64,000 nt of DNA. Source: Cryptomeria japonica (taxonomy: Eukaryota; Streptophyta; Pinopsida; Cupressales; Cupressaceae). The notes beneath the pieces were generated by a model, which worked only from the letters and a program-made list of their open reading frames with translations, ran no database searches and had not been told where the DNA came from. Below are positions 22,398 to 32,286 of the stretch, piece by piece; the first letter of the stretch is position 1, and each line of letters starts with the position of its first letter. The stretch covers positions 233,354,733 through 233,418,732 of the forward strand of contig NC_081414.1 of assembly GCF_030272615.1 (NCBI RefSeq). The letters run 5' to 3'. Both the position numbers and the translations under genes were made by a program.

Positions 22398-23389
22398 TTT
22401 TAATTATTGTTCTTCTAAACTATTAATTAAATAATCTTCATTATTTAATTAATATTCATCATTATCTCTTTCTAATGAATTAATCTTGATCTTAATTGAC
22501 CAATCCTAACTATTCCTTTTTTATTAAATAATTCACTTAATTATTTAATCCTTTTAATCTAAGCTAATTATTCTTTCATGATTAAATAATTATTTTAATT
22601 ATTTAATCCCCTTTCTCTAATTATTCAAATTAAATAAATTTTTAATTTATTTAATTACAATGTATGGGTGAAATAAATGAATTTTATTTTATTTATTTAT
22701 GACCCCACTTATCTCTTCCACTTTCTAATTTTTATCTCCCTTATTTCTTCAACCTGCTAATTTCGTATTTATGAGAAGATAATTAAAGATTTTATTATTT
22801 ATTTTGATAATATCTTCCCATTTGCTTTCTTCTATCTTCATCCTTCCCTGAATGGTAGCTCTATTGTGCACTCAATTTTGTCTGTTGATTACTTTCAGTC
22901 TCGAATCAATCTTAATCATTCAATTAATCATCAATTTTTCTATGAATTGAGCTCTCATTGCTCATTTTCAACAACCATGCTTCAAGTAATTTTATGCTGC
23001 GATTTTGATCTCTCATTGTCAACTTGCTTTTGCACTTGTAGGTGAAATCCACAAAGTCCCATTTGAAGGTGAAAGAAGAACAATGGAGGTCAATTGAAGG
23101 AGATTTTGTTTGGTTTGCATTTCTTTTTTATATATTATCTTCAATTCTTTCATTGAATGCGATAGGACTTTTATTTCATTGCATTGTTAGGTTTGTGGTT
23201 CCCTAACTATTGTTCTTTGATGCCTATCAGTACTAATTAAATAATTAAAAATTAGTACTAATTAGTACTAATTAAATAATTAGTAACTATTGCGCTTTGA
23301 TGCCTATTAGTACTAAATTCATTGTTAGGTTTGTGGTTCCCTAACTATTGTGCTTTGATGCCTATTCCTATTTCCTACCTCACATGATG
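22398..23389 (+). repeat. Tat-type LTR remnant on plus
   Basis: Carries AATTAAATAAT/ATTATTTAATT inverted repeats (22430-22700), then CTATGAATTGAGCTCTCATT, AAAGAAGAACAATGGAG and TTGTTAGGTTTGTGGTTCCC. These align with the minus-strand Tat LTR at 16939-18198 read on minus. The canonical TGTAGACACC start is not present, so the left end is lost or rearranged. Confidence 0.5.
23185..23370 (+). repeat. Local duplication of a 60-90 base unit
   Basis: GTTAGGTTTGTGGTTCCCTA followed by CTATTG(T/C/G)(G/T)CTTTGATGCC occurs twice in full and once in part. The copies are separated by a TAATTAGTACTAATTA-rich stretch. Confidence 0.7.
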
Positions 23390-23439
23390 CAACATCTTCA
23401 TCAAAAGATTGAAAATCACCTTGCTATACTTTAAAGTAT

Positions 23440-24380
23440 ACCACAACTGAATTAGAAGGTGGAGCTTCAAGAGCCAACCTCTCTGGAGGAGGAGGCAATT
23501 TTGCCTGATTCTTCACAACATAGTTACTTGCAATTGGGGTATGTTCTCCATGGAGCATCTTTATAAAAAGTAGGGTAAGATGTCTGTGAAATTTATTTCT
23601 TCAAGGTGAGCACCTCATTTGCCAATCTTTGTAACATAGGATCAATGGTATTTGAAGAAGGAGAATTAGAAGCTTCTGAAACATAAAAACTTACTTTAGC
23701 TTTATTATGATCCTTCTTTAGTTTACCAACAAGAATAAAATGATCTTAAATTTCCACCACTTGAGCTTGTGCAATGGCCAAATTCGTAGGAGGTGTTCTT
23801 AACAAGAAGCTAACTTTTAGTAGTTGAGCATTCACAAAGAAACATTTGAGATTTTCAATAGTTGGCTGAAAATTGGTAGGGATTCTATTCTTCAATTTGT
23901 TGAATTTAGCCACTAAATCTATCATAGGTTCATGTGGTTCCTTATTCATGGAAGTTAACTAGGCCAAAAGAGCATGAGCAACTTCTACTGGATTGAAACA
24001 TGCCTCAAACTAAGTTTTGAGAGTATGCCAAGTAGCAATAGTTTGAGGTGCCAAATGGTAGAACCAATTAGCTACCGCACCTTGCAATGTCTCAACAAAA
24101 AGATGAATCTCTACATCTTCAAAATCAACACCAAGAATACCACATGCAATGTAAATGCTGTAATATGTTTATCAGGATGTTGTTTCCCATCACTGATGAA
24201 CTTAAGAACATTCTTTTGTGGACCTTGCAGAATGAGATGGATAGGTGGAGTCAAGTCAAGAGGACCAAAATTGTGCCCCCAAGGTCCTTGAGCCACCATT
24301 GCTAATGATGGTAAAGGTTGATATAGAGGTATCAGAAACCTTTGAACTAGTGATATTACCAAAGATCTTGAAGCACTGGA
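23440..24380 (-). pseudogene. gag: gag fragment of gypsy element X
   Basis: On minus, LTPPIHLILQGPQKNVLKFI then SDGKQHPDKHITAF (about 24280-24150) is the start of a Retrotrans_gag domain. The region 23949-23746 reads NKEPHEPMIDLVAKFNKLKN then NLKCFFVNAQLLKVSFLLRT, the later part of the same type of protein. Frames change between blocks and stops are common. It lies next to the minus-strand primer binding site at 31431-31449 once the chromovirus insertion is removed. Pol of this element is not in the window. Confidence 0.65.
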
Positions 24381-24596
24381 AGCTTCACTTGGAATGGGTG
24401 ATCTTCCACTTGTAGGAGTATAACTTCATGTATGCTGCAAAGGACAAACTATTATGGGAGGAAAATAATCAAGGTTCTTCTTTTGTAGTAATTCAAAAAT
24501 AGGGTCAACAATACCTTGATTTCACCTACCATGAGTGTAAACTATGACTGACCAGATTAACAACTTTGAAACTTAATACAAGAAGAAATATTGAGA

Positions 24597-24601
24597 AATA
24601 T
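24597..24601. repeat. Target site duplication AATAT (left copy)
   Basis: AATAT immediately before the LTR start TGATGCAGG. The matching AATAT is at 31364-31368, directly after the 3' LTR end. Confidence 0.85.
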
Positions 24602-25404
24602 TGATGCAGGAGCATCCTCGGTTCATGGCAATCTTGCATCAACCAAAAATATTTCTTTTTGTTTTGCTTTTTGTTTGCATTTTCATCATTTCTTCATGTG
24701 TGTACCGGTTTTGGCTCACCGGACCCTGTGGAGTTGGATTCTACTTAAAGAATTGATCATATTTCTTATTTCCAGGCTACATCACATTTGGATAATTTTT
24801 TGACAAGTTATCACTATTAGTTTCCATGACAGTTTCTTGTAACCGGTTGACAGTTCTTTGTTACCGGTTGCCTGAACCTATTTTGGTGATATACTGGAAC
24901 TCCTTCCGAAGCTTGTGGAGCCTTGGGAATTGATTCTAATGTTCCTTGGCATGTGGCCGACCTTTTCCCATGATCTACATTTCATCCTTTGGATTTTCAG
25001 GAGGAATCTCTTGGTGGAGGCCAACCTTGTTGGTTTTACACGTTAGGTCTTGTTTTTTGGGTTTTGATCCCTTTTTGGGCCAATCGGATCCTCTTGGATT
25101 GTATATATCATTATAATTGCGCATTAGAATGTAGAATCAAGTAGTTAGACTAAGCATAGAAGATATATTTGAGGATTTGTGTTCCTGGTTGTGACCTATT
25201 CTGTATTTTTAGCATGTTTTAGTAGGCCAGTGAGCTGATTTTTTGTAACCCGATTGTTACCGGTTGGTTGTAATTAGTTGTCATGTTATAATTCAATCTA
25301 TTCTATATTGCCTCCGTCATCTCCTCATGTTTTTGTTGTGTTTACTCTTGCTGACCGGTTAAGACTGATCTCTTTGAGTTTTCTCCTTACTGGTGACTGC
25401 ACCA
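24602..25404 (+). repeat. 5' LTR of the chromovirus
   Basis: 803 bp, TGATGCAGGAGC...GACTGCACCA. It ends two bases before the primer binding site. A TATA-like TGTATATATC lies at about 25098. Confidence 0.9.
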
Positions 25405-25406
25405 AG

Positions 25407-25420
25407 TGGTATCAGAGTGA
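25407..25420 (+). other. Primer binding site of the chromovirus
   Basis: TGGTATCAGAGTGA is complementary to the 3' end of initiator tRNA-Met, the usual primer for plant chromoviruses, two bases after the LTR. Confidence 0.85.
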
Positions 25421-25504
25421 GTTTTCGTTCCGGTTGTTCTGAGAAATTTTTTGTAGGGTGGTGGACTGTGGATCCGACCTGCAACTATAGAGGACTGACA
25501 AAAG

Positions 25505-26700
25505 ATGATGCAAAGAGGAACTAGGAATGGTGGAACGCGGGGGAATGTAGACCCTGCTGCGATGGAAATGTTGTGAGGGATAGCAGCTCGATTGGAAGTT
25601 GTGGAGACAACTCAGAGAAGAGGCCAACATATTGAAGATATAAGTAAAGATGAAGGAGAAGAAGCCCCATCAGAACAAGTAAACCCACTGGCAGTTGATC
25701 TAGATGAAGAAAGGTTTTTAAGGGTTTTGAGTAGGGCTAATACTAAACCACATTTTACCCCACTAGAATATGATGGAAAGTTGGAATCTGATGAATTGAT
25801 GGATTGGATCTCGAGGATGGAAAAGTATTTTGATTTTGAGAATACCGTAAAGGAAAGGAAGGTGAAATATGTCTGTACTTATTTAAAAGGTCATGCATCT
25901 CTTTGGTGGAAAAATTTGCTGGTTGATAGAGAAAGGATAGGTAAAGAGGAGATTAAGACATGGGATTAGATGGTTGCTAATTTGAAATTAAAGTTTATAT
26001 CGGTTGATTATCAAGTGATTCTATTTCGGAAGTTGCAGAATTTGAGACAGAAGTAATCTAGTGTGAAGGAATACACCGAAGCATTTTACAAGTTGAATAT
26101 CAGATCCAAACATGTTGATGATGAATTTGAACAAGTTGCAAGATATTTGAATGGCTTGTAGATGTCTATAAAAGATGAACTCAGTTTGATCAAATTGCAA
26201 ATTGTTGAAGAGGCTTACCAGTATGCCCTAAAAGCAAAAGAGAAGTTAAATAAAAGACATGATCAGAGGCAGAGAGGTAGAGGTGGAAGGTTTACCAGAG
26301 GTAGATTTCAAGGAGGAAGAGGATACACCAGAGGTAGAGGTATCTATACAAATCAGAATAAGGACAAGGAAGTAAAGAAAGAAGGTAATTCATACCAGAA
26401 AGATGATAGAAATTTCTACTGGAGGAGAGAACCGAATGGCTATCGGAATGAGAATTTTGGAAGACAAGACAAGAGAACATTTAGAGGAAATTTCTATAAG
26501 TGTGGAGGAGAAGGACATCGTGCATTTGAATGTAAGAAGACAGAGAATACCAAAAGAGAAGCAGTGGTGGAAGAAAACCCCATCAGATCAAATAACAAAC
26601 CGGAAGATGGAGAACTGTTGATGATGAGGAGAGTTTTGTGTCATACCAGAGAAGATGAAGAGCCCTTGCAGAGGAGAAATTTGTTCAAGATCAGATGTAA
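25505..26700 (+). pseudogene. gag: gag of the chromovirus
   Basis: Start chosen at ATG 25505 (MMQRGTRNGG), the first ATG after the PBS in the frame that continues into pol. The gag core is PHFTPLEYDGKLESDELMDW then MEKYFDFENTVKERKVKYV and HASLWWKNLL. A basic Arg/Gly-rich nucleocapsid (26265-26350) precedes a zinc knuckle at about 26497-26535 that reads FYKCGGEGHRAFEC: the first Cys of the CCHC set is Phe. Stops are at 25574 (TGA), 25967 (TAG), 26054 (TAA) and 26159 (TAG). Gag and pol share frame 2 with no separate stop, so a single polyprotein is likely. Confidence 0.85.
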
Positions 26701-28475
26701 GGTATTCGGTAAGTGTTGTAAAGTTGTCATTGATAGTGGTAGTTCAGATAATCTTGTTTCAGAAGAGATGGTGAATAAGTTAAACTTGGAAAGATTGAAA
26801 CACCCTAAGCCTTATCTGATAGCATGGATTCAGGATGAACACAAGTTGTTGGTAAGTGAGCAATGTTTGGTGAAATTGAAAATTGGGAATTATCATGATG
26901 AAGTCTTCTGTGATATTATGCCTATGGATATTTGTCACCTTTTGTTGGGTAGACCTTGGTAGTTTGATAAATGGGGAATACATGATGGGAGAAAGAACAT
27001 ATACACTATTGTGGCAAATGGAATGAAGCAAACCTTGTTACCTTTGGAGGAGCCTTTGAAGAGTGAAGTCTGTACGAGTGCTAGGATCTATTTGGTGGAT
27101 GGAAGAAAATTCCTAGATGGAATGAGGCATGAGAATGTATGTTTTGCCTTGGTTCCTAAGAAGACTGAGAGACCGGAACCAAAAGGAGAGAACCCAGAAG
27201 AGATAAGAGATTTGCTGACAGAATATGAGGACAACATTTCAGATAATGTACTTGATGGATTACCACCTGTAAGAAGTATTAGTCATTGTATGGACTTGGA
27301 ACCTGGAGATAGTTTGCCTAACAAAGTTGCCCACTGGTTGACACCGACAGAGAATGAAGAACTGAATAGACAAGTGTACGAGTTGTTGAAGAAAGGTTTG
27401 ATTAGAGAGAGTTTAAGCCATTGTGCAATACTAGCAATATTAGCACCTAAGAATAAGCGAGAGTGGAGAATGTGTATCAATTCAAGAGCAATAAACAAGA
27501 TCACAGTGAAATATTAGTTTCCGTTGCCTAGGATGGATGACATAATGGACTGTTTGAGTGGAGCAAAATACTTTACAAAGATAGATTTAAAGAGTGGATA
27601 TCATCAGATTAGGATCAGAGAAGGAGATGAGTGGAAGAAAAAATTCAAGACAAATGAAGGACTGTATGAATGGTTGGTAATGCCTTTTGGGTTAACTAAT
27701 GCACCTAGTACTTTCATGAGGTTGATGAATGAGGTATTGAAGAAATTATTGGGTAACTTTGTTATTGTTTATTTGAATGACATTCTAATTTTCAGTAAGA
27801 CAAAAGAGGAGCATTTGTTGCATTTGAGACAACTTTTGCAGAGGTTGAGAGTTGAAAAGTTGTTGATAAATCTTAAGAAGTGTACTTTAATGAAGGAAGA
27901 GTTATTTTATTTGGGATTTGTGATATCTACTGATGGACTGAAGATGAACCCTGAGAAAGTGGAAGTAATTGTTGAGTGACCTACACTGGAAAGCATTGGA
28001 GAGGTACAATCATTTCATGGATTGGCTAGTTTCTTTTGGAAGTTTATCAGAAATTTTAGTTCAGTTTGTAACCCTATGACTGAGACCACGAGAGGAGATA
28101 AGAAGGAATTCAGGTGGACCACTAGAGAAAACAAAAGTTTTGAGTTATTGAAGCAGAAAGTGACTGAGCAGCCTGTGTTAGCTTTATCGGATTTCAACAA
28201 ATTATTTCAAGTTGATTGTGATACAAGTGGAACCGCAATAGGAGTAGTCTTGAGTCAAGAAGGGAGATAAGTATCTTATTTAAGTGGGAAGTGGAATTAT
28301 GCTAGGAGAAGATATTCAGTGTATGGTCAGGAATTCTATGCCATAGTTCAAGCCTTGAAGAAGTGGAGACATTACTTGTTGCCTAAGGAGTTTGTGTTGT
28401 ATACAGATCATCAAGCTTTGCAGTATTTGAACAATCGGAGTAAGTTAAACAAGAGACATATGAGGGGTAGAATTT
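26701..28475 (+). pseudogene. Protease, reverse transcriptase and RNase H of the chromovirus
   Basis: Protease active site VVIDSGSSDNLV is at about 26726, and the domain ends DICHLLLGRPW. A TAG at 26960 follows. RT blocks are KREWRMCINSRAINKITVKY (TAG at 27515), [36 protein letters not shown] and the active site [14 protein letters not shown] at about 27763: the first Asp of YxDD is Asn (AAT). TGA at 27977 replaces Trp of the usual VEWP. RNase H: FQVDCDTSGTAIGVVLSQEG (TAA at 28268), then GQEFYAIVQALKKWRHYLLP and LYTDHQALQYLN. A frameshift near 28470 moves the frame from 2 to 0. Confidence 0.88.
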
Positions 28476-29700
28476 TTGCAGAGTTATACCTTTGTGTTGA
28501 AGCATAGAAGTGGGAAATCTAACAAAGTTGTTGATGTATTGAGTAGGAGGAGAAATTTGGTGACATGGATGAGAGTAATAATATTAGGATTTGAAGAGTT
28601 GAAGACCTTGTATGATGATGACCTAGATCTTGGAGAAACTTGGAAAGCATGTAGAGAACCGGTTATGGCAAATAGGAGTAAGTGGTTGGATTATTTCATT
28701 AAGGATGAGATGTTTTTTTAGAGGAGTTCAGTTGTGCATACCTAAGAGTTCTATGAGGGAGAATTTGATTAAGGAGAAACATAGTGGAGGATTAGTTGGA
28801 TACTTTGGTGTTGACAAAATAATAGCCTTGGTGAGTGAGCAATACTTTTGGCCCCAGATTCATAAGGATGTTAGGAAATATGTGCAAAGTTGTAGAGTTT
28901 GTCAAGTTGTAAAAGGGAATAGTCAGAATGTGGGATTGTATAAACCTTTGACAGCACAATAAGATATAAGCATGGATTTCATACTAGGATTGCGTAAAAC
29001 ACAGAGAGGGAATGATTCTATATTTATGGTGGTGGATGGATTCTCTAAGATGGCTCATTTTATACCTTGTAGGAAGACATTAGATGTAGTGCATGTGGCA
29101 GACTTATTTTTCAAGGAAGTAGTGAGATTGCATGGGTTACCTAAGAGCATAGTTTCAGACAGAGATACTAAGTTTGTTGGTTACATTTGTAGAACACTTT
29201 GGAAGAAGATGAAGACATATTTGGGATTCAGTTCTACTTTTCACCCACATACTGATGGACAAACAAAGGTAGTAAACTGGAGCTTGGGAAATTTATTGAG
29301 ATGTTTAGTTAGAGATAAAACCGGAAGTTAGGATTTGATTTTAGCACAAGAAGAGTTTGCCTACAATAATTCAGTGAATAGGAGTACCAGAAAAACACCT
29401 TTTGAGATTGTTATTGGAGTGCATCCTAGATGTATATTAGAATTAAGGGATATTTGCAGTCAAGGCCAAAGAAGTTTAGAAGCAAAAGACTTTGCAGATC
29501 ACATGGCAGCCTTGCATATTCAGGTTAAGCAACATTTATAGGACATGGACAAGTATAAGGAGAAGGTAGATGAGAAGAGGAGACATAAGGAATTTGAAGT
29601 TGTCGATGAAGTGATGGTGTATCTGAGAAAAGAGAGATTCCTGGTTGGAACCTATAACAAATTGTAGATGAAAAAGTTTGGACCTTGTAAGATCTTGAGG
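28476..29700 (+). pseudogene. Integrase of the chromovirus
   Basis: Frame 0 to about 28715, then frame 1. Zinc module: HSGGLVGYFGVDK has Tyr where the second His belongs, while SCRVCQVVK keeps both Cys. Core: [15 protein letters not shown] (Asp 1), [13 protein letters not shown] (Asp 2) and [13 protein letters not shown]-type sequence at about 29245, where the catalytic Glu is Lys. Stops are at 28960, 29329, 29539 and about 29665. Two independent key residues are lost besides the stops, so the enzyme was dead by more than one route. Confidence 0.85.
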
Positions 29701-30021
29701 TAATTGAGTTCCAAAAATGCATATAAAGTGGAGTTACCGGATGACTTGAACATATCACCTATATTCAATATTGCAGACCTTCATTAGTATCATGAACCAG
29801 AATTAAGTAAAGATAGTACTGCAGACTTGGAGAAACAGTTGCCCCAGGAGGAACTATATTAGATTGAGGACATTTTGGACACTAGGATCGGGCGTAGTAC
29901 CCGGAGCAATCAATATAAGGAGTACCTGGTGAAGTGGAAGGGTAGACCAGTTGAAGATTCATCTTGGATTTCTCAGGCAGAGGTAGATCACCTTGGTTTT
30001 CTTTTGACCTCAACAAAGTGA
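29701..30021 (+). pseudogene. C-terminal chromodomain of the chromovirus
   Basis: After stops at 29701, about 29785 and 29860, frame 1 reads IEDILDTRIGRSTRSNQYKE, then YLVKWKGRPVEDSSWISQAE and VDHLGF, ending TGA at 30019. This is the YLVKWKGxPxExxxW core of a chromodomain. In chromoviruses it is thought to guide integration into heterochromatin by binding histone marks. Confidence 0.88.
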
Positions 30022-30340
30022 GAGACTCACCTTTTTAATAACCCCAGATGTCTGATCCAGGAGCATCCTCGGTTCATGGCAATCTTGCATCAACCAAAAA
30101 TATTTTCCTTTTATTTTTCTTTCTATTTGCAATTTCAACATTTCTTCCTGTGTGTACCAGTTTTGGCTCATCGGACCCTGTGGAGTTGGATTATACTTGA
30201 AGACTTGATCATCTTTCTTATTTCTTGACCACATCACATTTGGATTATTTTTTGACAAGTTATCGCTATCGGTTTCCATGACAATTTCCTGTTACCGGTT
30301 GACAATTCTTTGTTACCGGTTGCTTGGACCTATTTTGGTG

Positions 30341-30842
30341 TGTTCGGTGTGGAGCCTGATCAGTCTCCAAGTGGGAGATTGTTGAAATGTGGCGACTGAT
30401 CAGCAAAGTACTGTACACTCAGCACGTATCCTCGCCGGGGTCTGGGGCCGGGCCGGGCCCCGGGCAGGGGTTCGGGGGCGGCAGCCCCCGAGAAAGCGGG
30501 GGTTCGGGGGCGGCAGCCCCCGAGAAATTTTTTTTTTGCCGTTTTTGTTGATGAAAACCAACATTGTAATAAAACCCTAAAAAGGCTGACTTTGTTTGTT
30601 GCCCTAAAAACGCATGTTATAAGTGGCTGGGATGCTTAAGGCATTGTAAGGTTGATGTACTATTTTTGCTGGATAATAAGAAAGATTGGACGGCTGTGTA
30701 TGGTGGACGTAACCCATTCTGGGTGAACCACGTTAAATCTTTGTGTTATCTGTGTCCTTGTTTTATTTCTTTATCTTTTGTATTTAAATCTGCATATAAT
30801 TGTTAGTTCATATTTGCTTCGGATCTGCTTGAAACCCTAACA
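30341..30842 (+). mobile_element. Copia-type LTR remnant nested in the chromovirus 3' LTR
   Basis: 502 bp flanked by the 5-bp duplication TGGTG (30336-30340 and 30843-30847). It begins TGTTCGGTGTGG. At 30367-30379 it has CCAAGTGGGAGAT, a typical copia polypurine tract, followed by TGTTGAAATG (30380), and it ends CCCTAACA. The simplest reading is the first four bases of a 5' LTR, 35 bases of internal sequence including the tract, and a full 3' LTR of 463 bp, with everything between deleted. Confidence 0.8.
30467..30527 (+). repeat. GC-rich 29-base tandem pair with internal hairpin
   Basis: Two copies of GGGGTTCGGGGGCGGCAGCC followed by CCCGAGAAA. Each contains the inverted repeat CGGGGGC...GCCCCCG. 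It forms a sharp GC island in AT-rich surroundings, within the nested copia LTR. Confidence 0.85.
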
Positions 30843-31363
30843 TGGTGATCTACCGGAACCCCTTCTGAAGCTTGCAGAGCCTTGGGCGTTGATTCCGGTG
30901 TTCCTTGGCATGTGGCCGACCTTTTCCTGCATTCTACACTTCATCCTTTGGATTTTCTTGATGAATCTCTTGGCAGAGGCTGACCTTGTTGGTTTTACAT
31001 GTTAGGTCCTATTCTTTAGGTTTTGATCCCTTTTTGGGCTGACTGGATCCTCTTGGATCATATATATCATTGTAATTGTGCATTAGAATGTAGAATCAAG
31101 TAGTTAGACTATGCATAGAAGATGGATCTAAGGATTTGATGTCTCGGTTGTGACCTATTCTATATTTTGAGCATGTTTTAGCAGGCCCGTGAGCTGGTTT
31201 TCTGTAACCCGGTTGTTACCAGTTGGTTGTAATCAGTTTTCATGTTATAATTCAATCTATTCTACATTGCCTCCATCATCTCCTCATGTTTCCATTGTGT
31301 TTACTCTTGCTGACTAGTTTAGACTGATCTCTTTGAGGTTTCTCCTTACCGGTGATTGCAACA

Positions 31364-31368
31364 AATAT
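31364..31368. repeat. Target site duplication AATAT (right copy)
   Basis: Directly after the chromovirus 3' LTR and identical to 24597-24601. Confidence 0.85.
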
Positions 31369-31430
31369 AGATACCAAAAACAAGAGTACTAGATTGCTAC
31401 AATCAAAACAAAAGGACTTGAATGCATGTG

Positions 31431-31449
31431 CTCCCCAACAAAGTCACCA
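31431..31449 (-). other. Primer binding site of gypsy element X
   Basis: On minus: TGGTGACTTTGTTGGGGAG, nine bases after the LTR end. It resembles the TGGCGACT...CTGGGGA primer sites common in plant gypsy elements, with C-to-T changes. It shows that X runs on the minus strand. Confidence 0.6.
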
Positions 31450-31458
31450 AAAAACTAT

Positions 31459-31592
31459 TGGTTGAAAATTTTGTAAACTAGGTGAATTTACAAAATTGTA
31501 GTTTCAAGCACAACAAATAAGAATTAATCTCTCCTATTATTTTAAGGGGAGGATCCCCCTTTAACTTACTACTCTATGTTACTAAAATAAGA
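31459..31592 (-). repeat. Right LTR of element X, first part
   Basis: Begins (on plus) TGGTTGAAAATTTTG next to the primer binding site and stops at 31591/31592 in AAAATAAGA. The same LTR continues at 63555 (TAAAACTTTCAATTTTTAAT), so about 32 kb has been inserted. The uninterrupted sequence is visible at 22381-22397 and, inverted, at 63961-64000. Confidence 0.85.
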
Positions 31593-31620
31593 AGGTAAGT
31601 GAAAGAAGTTGTGTCCACTT
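31593..31620 (+). repeat. Left terminal inverted repeat of the giant transposon
   Basis: Starts AGGTAAGTGAAAG and ends GTGTCCACTT. It is followed by two small hairpins, TCCAC..GTGGA (31614-31628) and TTTGCACTT..AAGTGCAAA (31633-31656). Confidence 0.75.
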
Positions 31621-31659
31621 AATGTGGAAGTTTTGCACTTAGAAAAAAAGTGCAAATCG

Positions 31660-31815
31660 GACGAAACACATATGTGATGAAACAGGATCTCGAGCCAAAA
31701 AAATGAATTGGGATCCCAAGCCTAAAATTAGAAACGAGATCCCGTTTCGTAAAAAATATAAATTTTTTAAAAACGGGACCTGGTTCATATTTTCTAACCA
31801 GGATCCCAATTCTAG
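31660..31815. repeat. GGATCC/GAGATC palindromes near the left end
   Basis: Contains AGGATCTCGAG, TTGGGATCCCAAG, AACGAGATCCCGTTTCG, AACGGGACC and AGGATCCCAATTC. The CGGGATCCCG-type word also fills 62560-62725 near the other end and is not seen elsewhere in the window. Confidence 0.7.
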
Positions 31816-32057
31816 CCTTCACCAAGCCCTTTAGGTAGGTCGCCTACTCTATTTTTGTTTTAAGTTTTAGTTATTAATATATATGTTTTTTCAATCTATC
31901 ATAATAATTTTTTAGTTTAAATTAGTTTTTGAATTGATTATGAAATTTTTTTTTTTGAATTGATTAGTTTAGGTTTTTTTTTTAAATGTTAATTTAGGTT
32001 TTAATAATTAAGCAATTTTTTTATATAAATTTTTTTTTGCTTGATGAATGAAAATAA
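31816..32057. other. AT-rich low-complexity spacer
   Basis: T-runs and TTTAGTTT-like words. I see no gene or regulatory signal. Confidence 0.5.
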
Positions 32058-32067
32058 AAATGTTGAT

Positions 32068-32275
32068 AAACCAAAACCAAAATAAAAACCAAAACCAAAA
32101 CCAAAAACCAAAACCAAAACAAACAACAAAACCATGACAAAAATCAAAACCAAAATGACAACAAAAATGAAAATAAAAATGTTGAAAAACCAAAACCAAA
32201 ACCAAAACGTTGAAAAACCAAAACCAAAACCAAAATGAAATTGTTGAAAAACCAAAGAAACCAAAACCAAAATGA
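32068..32275 (+). repeat. (CCAAAA)n simple repeat
   Basis: Imperfect hexamer array with interruptions such as TGTTGAAAAA. The apparent minus-strand Phe/Gly-rich ORFs are translations of this repeat. Confidence 0.9.
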
Positions 32276-32286
32276 AATTTAAATCA

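Larger units (their letters stand above)
24602..31363 (+). mobile_element. Ty3/gypsy chromovirus, complete but dead
   Basis: Bounded by LTRs (24602-25404 and 30053-31363) and a 5-bp duplication AATAT. The primer binding site, gag, protease, RT, RNase H, integrase and a terminal chromodomain follow in order on plus. The chromodomain places it in the chromovirus branch. It carries about 15 in-frame stops, two frameshifts (near 28470 and 28715), a lost RT catalytic Asp and a lost integrase catalytic Glu. The LTRs differ at roughly one position in ten where I compared them by eye, so the insertion is old. It lies inside the internal region of element X. Confidence 0.92.
30053..31363 (+). repeat. 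3' LTR of the chromovirus, interrupted
   Basis: TGATCCAGGAGC...GATTGCAACA. Its two parts, 30053-30340 and 30843-31363, match the 803-bp 5' LTR. The extra 502 bp plus the 5-bp duplication are a nested insertion. I see no clear polypurine tract just upstream (GAGACTC...ACCCCAGATGTC). Confidence 0.88.

Noticed and set aside
32001-32270. Minus-strand Phe/Gly/Val-rich ORF resembling a membrane protein
   Set aside because: It is the translation of the (CCAAAA)n repeat.
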